From Tolypothrix sp. NIES-4075 (GTDB lineage Bacteria; Cyanobacteriota; Cyanobacteriia; Cyanobacteriales; Nostocaceae), in contig NZ_BDUC01000002.1 of NCBI RefSeq assembly GCF_002218085.1, positions 62,001-126,000 on the forward strand: a DNA stretch of 64,000 nt, written 5' to 3'. Below the pieces are notes generated by a model. That model was not told the origin of the DNA. It was given only the letters and a program-made list of their open reading frames with translations, and did no database searches. A program made the translations under genes and the position numbers. This document shows, in pieces, positions 8,828 through 17,700 of the stretch. The stretch's first letter is position 1. The number at the start of each line of letters is the position of its first letter.

Positions 8828-9742
8828 TTAACGCAACCGAATGACGCGAGGAGCTGCACTGACGCATAGCGTACCCTGTTTGTCAAACATTGCACATCCC
8901 TCTTGCTGTAAATCTTTTGGATATGGGACAAGGTCATACGCTCCTGACCAGACAGCCACCAGTGCATCAGCTAATTCTATCATCTGCTTGCGGTTGCTCG
9001 CTGTTGATGTTGCCGAATTTGCTGAAGATAACTTCATCTGCCAACTTACGGGAATGCTCGTTATACTGTTGTAAGCCCCTGATAAAGCACCAGTAATTGC
9101 ACCTATAGCGGGCAGTGCATCCCTGTTGTCAGTAGCCCGCAAAATTGACAAACGGAAGTCTTCTAAGGTACTAAGAAAGCAGTAAAACGCCATAGCAACA
9201 GCTTTACTTAGCTTTTCTTCTCGGCTTAACGATCCTTGTACTCTTTCTAATCCAGCACCCTGAAGTAATAAATTATTGACTTTTAATAAAGTTTGTGGTA
9301 ATTTACTTGGCGTTTCGCCAATAAAGTCAATTGTTTGGGGTATGAGGGTTTTTATATCTAGTTTTTCTGTCAATGATAGAGCGATGGCATAGCCTACTGC
9401 TAGTGTTCCATCGCGCACTACTAAGTCACTATCCCAGATTGCGATCGCCTGACTCAAGTTTTGTCGCAGTTTAACTGTATTGTCAAAGTAAAACAGCGCC
9501 ACTGGCAAAGTAGCAATAATCGCTTTTAAGGAAACGCAACTAGTATCTAAATGAGGAAATTCTGCTTGTTGACGGCAAATCCAATCATCTAAATTCAGTT
9601 GCGAAGTCGTTATTAAACTTTCCACACCTAAAAGCGCAATTTCATGCCAATTTTTCGGCTGTTCTTTACTACCAGAGGCTAAATCCCCAAGAAACGCCCC
9701 GACTATTGTACCTTTAAACCGACTTTCCAGAGAATAGCGCAT
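8828..9742 (-). CDS. ADP-ribosylglycohydrolase-family protein, motif-degenerate
   Basis: All-alpha ADP-ribosylglycohydrolase (DraG/ARH) fold: N-terminal FKGTIVGAFLGDLASG matches the family's GxxxGD start, and GAITGALSGAYNSITSIP matches the C-terminal GAxxGA...IP segment. Members remove ADP-ribose from proteins or small molecules using two metal ions. Here the TDDT metal motif is not visible and the C-terminal GGDTDT motif reads RATDNRDA, so metal binding is probably altered or lost. It may be a pseudo-enzyme or act on another substrate. It lies 47 bases downstream of aroQ on the same strand, so the two may be cotranscribed. Confidence 0.65.
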   Translation of the reverse strand: MRYSLESRFKGTIVGAFLGDLASGSKEQPKNWHEIALLGVESLITTSQLNLDDWICRQQAEFPHLDTSCVSLKAIIATLPVALFYFDNTVKLRQNLSQAIAIWDSDLVVRDGTLAVGYAIALSLTEKLDIKTLIPQTIDFIGETPSKLPQTLLKVNNLLLQGAGLERVQGSLSREEKLSKAVAMAFYCFLSTLEDFRLSILRATDNRDALPAIGAITGALSGAYNSITSIPVSWQMKLSSANSATSTASNRKQMIELADALVAVWSGAYDLVPYPKDLQQEGCAMFDKQGTLCVSAAPRVIRLR

Positions 9743-9789
9743 AAAGTAGGGGCACTCTTTCCCCCGCCCATATTCAATAGTCTTAAATT

Positions 9790-10287
9790 TTAAGTTTTAT
9801 TTCTTAAATGATGCATTAACGCTTGTAAACCTAATAAATAGCTTTGGACACCAAAACCACTTATTTGCCCGATCGCCACTGATGCAATATATGAATGATG
9901 GCGAAATTCTTCCCTACGGTAGATGTTACTTAGATGTACTTCTACTGTAGGTAAATTAACACCGGCGATCGCGTCTCGCAGTGCCACACTTGTATGAGTA
10001 TACGCCCCGGCGTTAATTAAAATTCCTTCATGTTGCCCTAACGCTGCATGAATCGCATCTACCAAAACTCCTTCATGATTTGACTGCAAGCAAGAAACTT
10101 TCGCCTGTAGTTTTTTTCCTTCTTCTTCTAACAGGCGATTAATTTCCGTCAAACTGAGTGAACCATAAATTCCTGGTTCTCGCTGTCCTAGTAGATTTAG
10201 GTTTGGTCCATGTAGTACCAGAACGCTTAAATATTCTAATGTCAATACAACCACTTTTAAGCTTTTAGCGACGGCGCGATCGGTCAT
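9790..10287 (-). CDS. aroQ: Type II 3-dehydroquinate dehydratase
   Basis: Catalyses dehydration of 3-dehydroquinate to 3-dehydroshikimate, step three of the shikimate pathway for aromatic amino acids. Hallmarks of the small dodecameric type II enzyme are present: VLHGPNLNLLGQREPGIYG with the catalytic Tyr and Arg, INAGAYTHTS, and EVHLSNIYRREEFRHHS with the catalytic His. The ATG at 10287 gives a 14-residue extension before the usual N-terminus and overlaps the upstream 45-codon ORF by 23 bases. The TTG at 10245 (then TLEYLSVLVLHG) is a plausible alternative start closer to the family's normal beginning. Confidence 0.95.
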   Translation of the reverse strand: MTDRAVAKSLKVVVLTLEYLSVLVLHGPNLNLLGQREPGIYGSLSLTEINRLLEEEGKKLQAKVSCLQSNHEGVLVDAIHAALGQHEGILINAGAYTHTSVALRDAIAGVNLPTVEVHLSNIYRREEFRHHSYIASVAIGQISGFGVQSYLLGLQALMHHLRNKT

Positions 10288-10402
10288 TTACAGGAATCGG
10301 AATTAGTTCCGGTTCTGCCTCAGCCTCTGGACCTAGCAGGGCTTCAATCAGCTTGCGTGCTAATTCTTTAAGCTTCTCCAGTACCTTATCTATATAGTCC
10401 AT
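10265..10402 (-). CDS. Small charged protein (45 aa) overlapping the aroQ start
   Basis: An ATG-initiated frame that starts MDYIDKVLEKLKELARKLIE, an amphipathic Lys/Glu/Leu helix, followed by a Glu/Pro/Ala segment (GPEAEAEPELIPIPV) and a basic tail (NDRSRRR). The composition is far from random and the frame ends with TAA inside the aroQ open frame, overlapping it by 23 bases. This arrangement suggests translational coupling with aroQ. I do not recognise a named family. Evidence for a real gene is its codon-like composition and its position; no homology search was possible. Confidence 0.55.
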   Translation of the reverse strand: MDYIDKVLEKLKELARKLIEALLGPEAEAEPELIPIPVNDRSRRR

Positions 10403-10656
10403 TTAACTGAGCGCTCCTGAGATACTACCTTAATATTTGATTCACAGTTAAGCAGAAACTGGCGTCCCAACGCACCTCTGGCTTGAAACTGGCTTGATAC
10501 ACATCACTTTATTTTAGGCATAAGCCATTGGTCAAATTTTGTGTTGCGATCTCCCATACTTACTACAGTATCACATTAGCAACCTATAGGGTTGCATCAT
10601 ACCAAGGAAAGGTATTGGCTAACAAGAGAATAGGAAATAGGAAAATTACCAATTAC

Positions 10657-13338
10657 CTAATCTCCCTTTCGCTCAGTTTTTTTCGCAGTTGTGGTAGACG
10701 ACTTAGCCGTAGACTTGGCTTTAGTAGTAGTTGATTTTCGCGTGGTTTTGGTTGTAGTTTTACTTGTTGTCTTACGTGTGGATTTTGCCGACGATGCTTT
10801 ACTTGCTAACAACTCCAGTGCTGTGGAAAGCGTCACATTTTCTACCGATTGACCTTCGGGGATACTCACGTTTGTTTTGGCGTGCTTGATGTAAGGTCCA
10901 TAAGGACCATCGTAAATGTTGACTGGCTCGCCGTCTTCTGGATGTGCGCCCAATTCGCGTAAAGCAGCTTTAGATTTACTATTAGTGCTGCTGCGTCCTT
11001 TTTTCGGTTCAGATAACAATTCCAAAGCCCTTTCTAAAGAAATTGTTAAGACATTATCGCTAGCTTTTAAAGAGCGATAATCTTTGCCTTCTTTACCTTG
11101 GTCATGAACAACATAAGGACCAAAACGTCCTAAACTTGTTTGAATTTTGCCACCTGTAACCGGATGAACACCCAATGTCCGGGGTAGCGCCAAAAGACCA
11201 ACAGCCATCTCCAGAGTGACATTTTCTGGACTTTGACCTTTGGGTAAAGAAGCTTGTTTAGGTTTAGGGTTTTCTTCGGTCTTGTCACCCAACTGAACGT
11301 AAGGACCGTAAGCACCAATTTTCACATAAATCGGTTCGCCAGTTTCTGGATGACGCCCTACTTGGTCGGGACCTTCAGTTTTTTGTCGCAGTAAGACTTC
11401 TACCTTTTTCGGGTCGAGGTCAGCGGGGGTGAGGTCTTTGGGAATTGAAGCAGTGACAACACCGTTACCATTTTCGACTTCGATGTAAGGACCGTATTTA
11501 CCAATGCGGACTTTAGCATCGAGATTTTCTAGTTCTACCGTCCTAGCTTTGGTAGCATCAATTTGGCTGTCTTGTTCTCTAACCAGAGTTTCTAGACCTT
11601 TGTCTCCCAAATAAAATTCCCGCAGATAGGGTAGCCATTTAGCTTCGCCGGTAGCAATATCATCAAGGGTTTGCTCCATTTTGGAAGTAAAGCTGGGATC
11701 TACAATGTCGGGAAAGTGTTTTTCCAGCAAGTCGGTGACAGCGAAAGCGGTGAATGTGGGTATGAGAGCATTATTCACCAATTGGGCGTAACCTTTATCA
11801 ATAATTGTGCCGATAATACTAGCGTAAGTACTGGGACGACCGATACCTTCACTTTCTAAAGTTTTCACCAAGGTAGCTTCAGTGTATCTAGCTGGTGGTT
11901 GAGTTTCGTGATCGATCGCCTCTAAGTTGGTACAGTTGGGATGATCCCCCACTTTCATCGCCGGTAAAATTACTTCTTGGTCTTCCAACGCTGCATCGGG
12001 ATCGTCTGAACCTTCGACGTAAGCGCGCAAGAAACCCGGAAAATCAATTCGCTTGCCAGAAGAACGAAAACCCGCATCCTCAACTTGCAACTGTACGGTA
12101 ATTTGCGTTTGGCGAGAATCAGCCATTTGACAGGCTACGGTGCGCTTCCAAATCAAGTCATACAGTGCGAGTTCGCGACCGCCTAAGCCAGTTTCTTGCG
12201 GCGTGCGGAAGCTGCTACCCGCCGGACGTATGGCTTCGTGTGCTTCTTGTGCGCCTTTGGATTTGGTGGTGTATTGCCTTGGTTGGGGGCACAGATATGA
12301 TTTGCCGTAAAGCTTTTCGACACAATCACGGGCAGCTGAAATTGCTTGTTCTGACAAATGCACCGAATCTGTACGCATGTAGGTAATATATCCTTCCTCG
12401 TACAATTTCTGAGCAATTCGCATCGTATCCCGCGCAGAAAGGCGCAGTTTCCGGTTAGATTCTTGTTGCAGCGTCGAGGTGGTAAACGGTGGCGCGGGTT
12501 TCCGCGTTACCGGGCGTTCTTCAATGTCTGTTACTGTCCAAGGTTTACCTGTCAGGCGTTCTTTGAGCGCCAGCGCTTCTTGTTCTGAAAGCAGCACGAC
12601 TTTGCGCCCAGCGATAATTTGACCGGTCGCTGCATCAAAATCGCTGCCTGTTGCTACTTTGGTTTTTTGCAGCGTCACTAACTGCGAGGTGAAAGCAGCT
12701 TTTTGATGCTGCAAGTAAGCCTTCAAATCCCAATATGTACCTTCACGGAAAGCGCGGCGTTGGCGTTCCCGTTTTACCAAAACCCGCACAGCTACCGACT
12801 GTACCCGCCCCGCAGATAATCCCCAAGCGATTTTTTTCCACAGCAACGGCGATAGGGTATAGCCCACCAGCCGATCTAAAATTCGCCGCGTTTCTTGGGC
12901 GCGAACCAACTGCTCATCAATATTGCGGCAGTTTTTCAACGCTTTTTTAATCGCGTCTGAGGTAATTTCGTGAAATACCATCCGCTTGGTCGGAATTTTC
13001 GGCTTGAGCAGTTGATATAAATGCCAACTTATGCTTTCACCTTCCCGGTCTTCGTCCGTTGCCAGAATCAGTTCAGTTACGCCTTTCATGGCATCTTTGA
13101 GCTGGGTGACAATTTTCTTTTTATCTTTGGGGACGATATACAACGGTTCAAAGTCGGCATCTACATTTACCCCCAGTTGCGCCCATTTTTCCCCTTTGAC
13201 AGTAGCGGGAATATCTGTAGCCGACTGGGGAAGGTCACGTACATGACCCATAGACGCTTCCACTCGATAGTCCTTCGGCAGGTAATTGCGAATGGTACGA
13301 GCTTTGGTAGGAGATTCGACGATGACGAGAGTTGACAT
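10657..13338 (-). CDS. topA: DNA topoisomerase I (type IA)
   Basis: Relaxes negative supercoils by transient cleavage of one strand. Domains: Toprim at about residues 1-120 (LVIVESPTKA; acidic DEDREGE near 95-101), the type IA core with the active-site tyrosine in YITYMRTDS (about Tyr320), then in place of zinc fingers four C-terminal repeats, each with a G-x-Y/F-GPY signature (GKYGPYIEV, GAYGPYVQL, GRFGPYVVH, GPYGPYIKH). The end is a Lys/Thr/Ser-rich tail of about 45 residues typical of cyanobacterial enzymes and likely to add DNA affinity. Length of 893 aa is normal. Monocistronic. Confidence 0.96.
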   Translation of the reverse strand: MSTLVIVESPTKARTIRNYLPKDYRVEASMGHVRDLPQSATDIPATVKGEKWAQLGVNVDADFEPLYIVPKDKKKIVTQLKDAMKGVTELILATDEDREGESISWHLYQLLKPKIPTKRMVFHEITSDAIKKALKNCRNIDEQLVRAQETRRILDRLVGYTLSPLLWKKIAWGLSAGRVQSVAVRVLVKRERQRRAFREGTYWDLKAYLQHQKAAFTSQLVTLQKTKVATGSDFDAATGQIIAGRKVVLLSEQEALALKERLTGKPWTVTDIEERPVTRKPAPPFTTSTLQQESNRKLRLSARDTMRIAQKLYEEGYITYMRTDSVHLSEQAISAARDCVEKLYGKSYLCPQPRQYTTKSKGAQEAHEAIRPAGSSFRTPQETGLGGRELALYDLIWKRTVACQMADSRQTQITVQLQVEDAGFRSSGKRIDFPGFLRAYVEGSDDPDAALEDQEVILPAMKVGDHPNCTNLEAIDHETQPPARYTEATLVKTLESEGIGRPSTYASIIGTIIDKGYAQLVNNALIPTFTAFAVTDLLEKHFPDIVDPSFTSKMEQTLDDIATGEAKWLPYLREFYLGDKGLETLVREQDSQIDATKARTVELENLDAKVRIGKYGPYIEVENGNGVVTASIPKDLTPADLDPKKVEVLLRQKTEGPDQVGRHPETGEPIYVKIGAYGPYVQLGDKTEENPKPKQASLPKGQSPENVTLEMAVGLLALPRTLGVHPVTGGKIQTSLGRFGPYVVHDQGKEGKDYRSLKASDNVLTISLERALELLSEPKKGRSSTNSKSKAALRELGAHPEDGEPVNIYDGPYGPYIKHAKTNVSIPEGQSVENVTLSTALELLASKASSAKSTRKTTSKTTTKTTRKSTTTKAKSTAKSSTTTAKKTERKGD

Positions 13339-14046
13339 GGAAATTTCAAAAAAATAATAGCTGCAAAGCTAGACAGTCAAATTAACATTACTGAGCTTGA
13401 TGTGGATGTGGTTTAATCCTCACACAAACTGTCCGTTCAAAATAAAATCCCTGCAAATTCGCTCTTGAGAGCGTAGCCCTTCCCGTAGGATAGTCCTTTC
13501 TTGAGGATAGCTAGGGAAAGCAGAAGTGTAAATTTAGTGTTATCTCAATCATTAACTTATATCTTGCATAATTGGCGACTACAGTTTTGAAAAGGAGAGT
13601 TCTTGAGTGGGGGAGTGGGGGAGGGGGGACAAGGGGGGAATGGCACGCTTGATAACGCCAAACCCAATATTTATAAGGATGAGCGGGTGTCGGGTGTCGG
13701 GTGTCGAGAATGAAGAATTAGTAACTTATGTTTCATCTGGTGGGCTTGAATGCTTATTAACACGAACCTGCAACCCTACCCCCTACACCCTGCCCAGACG
13801 AGGTTTCATCTTTACAAGCGTGCCATTCGACAAGGGGGACAGGCGGACAATTCTTTCTTTCTATTACCCATTACCCATTCCCCCTTCGGGTTCGCCAGTC
13901 GCCTCAACGCGGGGAACCCGCGCACGGCGCTGGACTCACCATTCCCCATTCCCCATTACCCACTCCTCAGAGATTGTGCCAAAATTAAAGCAAATTTGAG
14001 AGCAACAGCAAAGTGGGATTTTACCTACATTTATAGAGGGAAATCT
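13339..14046. other. Repeat-rich 0.7-kb spacer
   Basis: Holds several dispersed elements and no credible gene. There is a short element around 13463-13502 (gagcgtagcccttcccgtagg), a G-rich tract at 13605-13640, tandem CGGGTGTCGGGTGTCGGGTGTCG near 13685-13710, ATTACCC heptamers at 13862-13885 and 13940-13965, and the 45-bp hairpin repeat at 13894-13940. Open frames crossing it encode repeat DNA. GAGGG at 14036-14040 is the ribosome binding site of the next gene. Confidence 0.55.
13894..13940. repeat. Dispersed hairpin repeat, GCCAGTCGCC...GGCGCTGG family
   Basis: Sequence starts GCCAGTCGCCTCAACGCGG and ends CGCACGGCGCTGGAC, with a stem formed by its ends. Related copies are at 36030-36080, 58365-58433 and 61128-61173, and a diverged one at 52814-52862. 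All are intergenic. Confidence 0.65.
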
Positions 14047-14340
14047 ATGCAACCGATTCGACAAGGTGATGTTATTTTACTGCCTGTGTTGCAAGTTGAA
14101 GGAGAAAAGATACCTCAGTTGACTTTGGCGGAAGGTGAAGTCACCGGACACAAACACCGCATTGCTGAGGGTGAGGCGGAATTGTCACAAAAAGATGACA
14201 TCCTTTATCTGCGTGTGTTTTCAGATAAGGCGTTACTGGCACATGAGGAACATAAGCCAATTTCGATTCCTCAAGGTAGCTGGATGGTACAAATTCAGAG
14301 AGAATATGAGCCTGAAGGCTGGCGTTATGTGGCTGATTGA
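14047..14340 (+). CDS. Small conserved protein, partner of the DUF6745-like gene (97 aa)
   Basis: Soluble beta-rich protein starting MQPIRQGDVILLPVLQVEG, with the core LAEGEVTGHKHRIAEGEAEL and the C-terminal segment IPQGSWMVQIQREYEPEGW. The GEVTGHKHRI stretch, with paired histidines, is the most conserved-looking part and could bind a metal or ligand; that is inference. The frame is open further upstream to 13750, but that part is repeat DNA; ATG 14047 has GAGGG 7 bases upstream. The DUF6745-like gene follows 73 bases later on the same strand. From memory such pairs recur in bacteria with unknown function. Confidence 0.7.
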   Translation: MQPIRQGDVILLPVLQVEGEKIPQLTLAEGEVTGHKHRIAEGEAELSQKDDILYLRVFSDKALLAHEEHKPISIPQGSWMVQIQREYEPEGWRYVAD

Positions 14341-14413
14341 AAAGTTGTTTTTAGTAGTTTCGGCTTGTTTTCAGGTTCAACCTGGGAATGAGAAATGCGC
14401 TGTTAAATAACGA

Positions 14414-15130
14414 TTGTTAAATCAAACAAACAGTCAGTTATGGAGTCAATTAAACCCTATCGCATGGCAATTGGACAGGCAACTGGACAAAGAGTTTGAT
14501 ACGGAATTAGTTCTTAATTGTTTCAAGCCAGAATCGTTAGCTTGTTATGGTAGTACTTTTGACTTCTGTATTTCTGTTTTACATTGTAATCATAATCAAA
14601 GAGAATGGTTTATTTATCAATCTCTAGCTAAATTTTGTGGCTGGATTTTATTTTATAAAAAGACTTGTATAGTATGCGATCGCCCTCTTCATCTTCTCTT
14701 CGACAACGAAAATCGCCTGCACGCTGAAGGTAAACCCGCAATAGAATTTGCCGATGGATACAGCCTCTACTCTTATCACGGTGTAACCTTACCGGAAAAA
14801 TATGGCAAAATCCACCCCCACCATTGGGAATCTCAATGGCTTTTATCAGAAGATAATGCCGAATTGCGCCGAGTGCTAATTCAAGGTATTGGTTATGACC
14901 GAATAGCCAGCGAGTTACAAGCGATAGAATTAGATGCTTGGGGTGAATACACTTTATTAAAAATTAATGCCGATGTTGACAACGAGCCAATTTATTTATT
15001 AAAAATGACCTGCCCTAGTACGGGATTTATTCATATTTTGCGTGTTCCACCTGATACACAATCTGCCCGTGAAGCGATTCATTGGGTAAATTGGGGAATC
15101 TACCCAGAACAATTTCAACAGCAAACTTGA
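14414..15130 (+). CDS. DUF6745-like protein of unknown function
   Basis: Soluble 238-aa protein. C-terminal features match what I recall of DUF6745: YSYHGVTLPEKYGKIHPHHW, ELRRVLIQGIGYDRIASEL, and the closing HILRVPPDTQSAREAIHW motif. The only possible start is the TTG at 14414, because an in-frame TAA lies at 14408 and the next in-frame starts would cut into the N-terminal LWSQLNPIAW segment. Cotranscription with the preceding 97-aa gene is likely. No catalytic residues are known for the family and none are claimed here. Confidence 0.6.
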   Translation: MLNQTNSQLWSQLNPIAWQLDRQLDKEFDTELVLNCFKPESLACYGSTFDFCISVLHCNHNQREWFIYQSLAKFCGWILFYKKTCIVCDRPLHLLFDNENRLHAEGKPAIEFADGYSLYSYHGVTLPEKYGKIHPHHWESQWLLSEDNAELRRVLIQGIGYDRIASELQAIELDAWGEYTLLKINADVDNEPIYLLKMTCPSTGFIHILRVPPDTQSAREAIHWVNWGIYPEQFQQQT

Positions 15131-15354
15131 TTTTGAGCGAGTGAATAATATAAAAAAATTATAAATTTAGTGACGTGTAATACATTTTACTAAAAATTAA
15201 CATAAATGGGCAGATATACCCTTTCTTATAAAGAACTTATGTTAGGATAAAATCGAAATGAAGTGAGTTCGGCGATACGGATCTTGTTTTTAGTAATAAT
15301 TGCAGGCGCCTCTCCGAATGAACATATCTGCATCAATGGATTTTGGAGAATTTC

Positions 15355-15651
15355 ATGTCAATTTACGTAGGGAACCTGTCCTACAGCGTCACAGAAGACG
15401 ACCTTAGTAAGGTATTTGCAGAATACGGCACCGTTAGCCGGGTTCAATTACCCACAGATAGAGAAACAGGTCGCGCACGCGGCTTTGGTTTCGTAGAAAT
15501 GGAATCATCAGCGGCAGAAGACGCTGCGATCGCAGCTTTGGATGGTGCAGAATGGATGGGGCGTGCAATGAAAGTTAACAAAGCAAGACCGCGCGAAGAG
15601 AAAAATAATCGCGGTGGTGGCAATTACGACAGAGGCAACAGACGCTATTAA
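15355..15651 (+). CDS. RNA-binding protein with one RRM (cyanobacterial Rbp type)
   Basis: 98-aa protein made of one RNA recognition motif: RNP2 is IYVGNL at the N-terminus and RNP1 is RGFGFVEM. A short Gly/Asn/Arg-rich tail (NNRGGGNYDRGNRRY) marks the glycine-rich Rbp subgroup. Cyanobacterial Rbp proteins bind RNA and many are cold-induced. The frame opens at 15343, but ATG 15355 is preferred: GGAG at 15346-15349 and the canonical MSIYVGNLSY start. A leader of about 220 bases separates it from the previous gene, room for a regulated 5' UTR, and a strong terminator follows. Confidence 0.93.
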   Translation: MSIYVGNLSYSVTEDDLSKVFAEYGTVSRVQLPTDRETGRARGFGFVEMESSAAEDAAIAALDGAEWMGRAMKVNKARPREEKNNRGGGNYDRGNRRY

Positions 15652-15734
15652 GTCTTTAAGTCATTTCTGGCAAACGTAACAAATATTGCTGAAAGCATTT
15701 CGATGCTTTTGTCAAGCCTAATTTAGTCTAAAAC

Positions 15735-15780
15735 AAGCAGTTCAGCAGCTAACTGAACTGCTTATTGTTATTTTTATTTT
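15735..15780 (+). terminator. Rho-independent terminator of the RRM gene
   Basis: Perfect 11-bp stem: AAGCAGTTCAG (15735-15745) pairs with CTGAACTGCTT (15753-15763), with a 7-base loop, followed by a T-rich tail. It is 83 bases after the stop codon. The rest of the spacer to ndhB (15781-15956) holds a short direct repeat (ATGCCGCCA, twice, near 15848-15876) and no gene. Confidence 0.88.
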
Positions 15781-15956
15781 TGAATTACCAAGGGTAAATT
15801 TCAACATAATTTAATTAGACAGCATGGTGCGATGTCTATTGTCAAATCATGCCGCCAATATGCAATGCCGCCATTTTTTATGCAACTGAGGGCGCGAAAA
15901 TTGCTAGAGTGAACAGAGTTAGCCTGAATGTCTAATCGCCAAAACCTATACATATC

Positions 15957-17519
15957 ATGGATTTTGCTAATCTTGCATCAGCGTTAAACGCTGGAACAAT
16001 ACTGCCAGAGGGGATTGTGATAATCACCCTGATGACGGTTTTGATTGTTGACTTGATTTTGGGGCGTACATCCGCACGCTGGATTGGATATCTGGCGATC
16101 GCAGGTTTATTTAGCTCCATCGTCGCCCTATATTTTCAATGGGATAATGTCAATCCCATCTCGTTTAGCGGTGGCTTTAACGGCGACGACCTCAGCATCG
16201 TCTTTCGCGGGATCATTGCTTTGTCTGCGATCGTTACCATTCTGATGTCTATTCGCTACGTTGAGCAGAGTGGCACCGCTTTAGCAGAATTCATCGCTAT
16301 TTTGCTCACAGCTACCCTAGGAGGGATGTTTCTCTCTGGGGCAAATGAGTTGGTGATGACTTTCATCTCCTTAGAAACCCTGAGTATCTCCTCTTATTTG
16401 TTAACAGGTTATACCAAGCGTGACACTCGCTCTAATGAAGCGGCGCTAAAATACCTGTTGATTGGTGCCTCAAGTACAGCAGTATTTTTGTATGGTGTTT
16501 CGCTACTGTATGGGTTATCGGGCGGACAAACAGAATTTAATGCGATCGCGTCGGGTATTGCCACAGCAAACCTTGGTCAATCTTTAGGTTTGGTGATTTC
16601 GCTGGTTTTCGCGATCGCAGGTATTGGCTTCAAAATCTCCGCCGCGCCCTTCCACCAGTGGACACCAGACGTTTACGAAGGCGCTCCCACACCTGTGATT
16701 GCCTTTTTATCCGTCGGTTCCAAAGCCGCCGGATTTGCCTTAGCCATCCGCTTGCTAACAACAGTCTTCCCCCTAGCTGTGAACGAGTGGAGATTCGTCT
16801 TCATCGCCCTCGCGGTTCTGAGTATGATTTTGGGTAACGTAGTTGCCCTCGCCCAAACCAGCATGAAACGGATGCTAGCTTATTCATCTATTGCCCAAGC
16901 TGGGTTTGTGATGATTGGCTTGATTTCTGGCACGCAAGCGGGATATTCCAGTATGATTTTTTACATGCTGGTTTACCTGTTTATGAACTTGTGCGGCTTT
17001 ACTTGCGTAATTCTCTTCTCGCTGCGGACGGGAACCGACCAGATCGCCGAATACTCAGGTTTGTATCAAAAAGATGCACTCCTCACTCTGGGATTAAGTA
17101 TTTCCTTGCTTTCCTTGGGTGGAATTCCGCCGCTAGCGGGATTCTTTGGCAAAATTTACATCTTCTGGGCTGGTTGGCAAGCTGGGCTTTATTGGCTAGT
17201 CTTGCTAGGCTTAGTTACCAGCGTTGTTTCCATCTACTACTACATTCGCGTAGTCAAAATGATGGTAGTCAAAGAACCTCAAGAAATGTCCGACGCTGTG
17301 AAAAATTATCCCGAAGTGCGTTGGAATTTACCTGGATTTAGACCTTTGCAAGTGGGTTTGATAGTAACTTTAATCGCGACTTCTATCGCGGGTATTTTGT
17401 CAAATCCCCTGTTTACCTTGGCTAACAATTCCGTTGCGAATACTCCATTTTTGCAACCAGGAATGGTTGTTAAAGCTCAGGTAAGTGCTGTTAATCCTGA
17501 GCAGCCAGAAAAGTTGTAA
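15957..17519 (+). CDS. ndhB: NAD(P)H-quinone oxidoreductase subunit 2 (NdhB)
   Basis: Proton-pumping membrane subunit of the cyanobacterial NDH-1 complex in the thylakoid, used in respiration, cyclic electron flow around photosystem I and CO2 uptake. The N-terminus MDFANLASALNAGTILPEG is characteristic of cyanobacterial NdhB. About 14 hydrophobic helices; the antiporter-type core has AAPFHQWTPDVYEGAPTPV and MKRMLAYSSIAQAGF with conserved Lys/His in membrane helices. Length (520 aa) is as expected. It stands alone, as ndhB usually does in cyanobacteria. Confidence 0.96.
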   Translation: MDFANLASALNAGTILPEGIVIITLMTVLIVDLILGRTSARWIGYLAIAGLFSSIVALYFQWDNVNPISFSGGFNGDDLSIVFRGIIALSAIVTILMSIRYVEQSGTALAEFIAILLTATLGGMFLSGANELVMTFISLETLSISSYLLTGYTKRDTRSNEAALKYLLIGASSTAVFLYGVSLLYGLSGGQTEFNAIASGIATANLGQSLGLVISLVFAIAGIGFKISAAPFHQWTPDVYEGAPTPVIAFLSVGSKAAGFALAIRLLTTVFPLAVNEWRFVFIALAVLSMILGNVVALAQTSMKRMLAYSSIAQAGFVMIGLISGTQAGYSSMIFYMLVYLFMNLCGFTCVILFSLRTGTDQIAEYSGLYQKDALLTLGLSISLLSLGGIPPLAGFFGKIYIFWAGWQAGLYWLVLLGLVTSVVSIYYYIRVVKMMVVKEPQEMSDAVKNYPEVRWNLPGFRPLQVGLIVTLIATSIAGILSNPLFTLANNSVANTPFLQPGMVVKAQVSAVNPEQPEKL

Positions 17520-17700
17520 ATGGGGAATGGGGAATGGGTAATGGGTAATGGGGAGTGGGGAGTGGGGAATGGGGAATGGGTAATGGGTAATGGGTAATGG
17601 AAAAAATGCGTTCCCAATTTTCAATTCCCAATTCCCTATTACCAATTCCCAATTTTCAATTACCCATTACCAATTACCAATTCCCTATTCCCTATTTCCT
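17520..17700. repeat. Tandem heptamer repeat block after ndhB
   Basis: Dense GGGGAATGGGTAATG units on the + strand switch to CCCAATTCCCTATTACC units near 17605-17615, forming a long imperfect inverted repeat. The block starts at the ndhB stop codon and runs into the 3' end of the next (minus-strand) gene, whose last codons are made of repeat sequence. Confidence 0.8.

Noticed and set aside
12165..13335. Plus-strand open frames inside topA
   Set aside because: Antisense shadows of a highly conserved gene; no independent start signals.
13607..14046. Open frames extending upstream of the 97-aa gene
   Set aside because: They translate heptamer, G-rich and hairpin repeats; the true start with GAGGG is ATG 14047.
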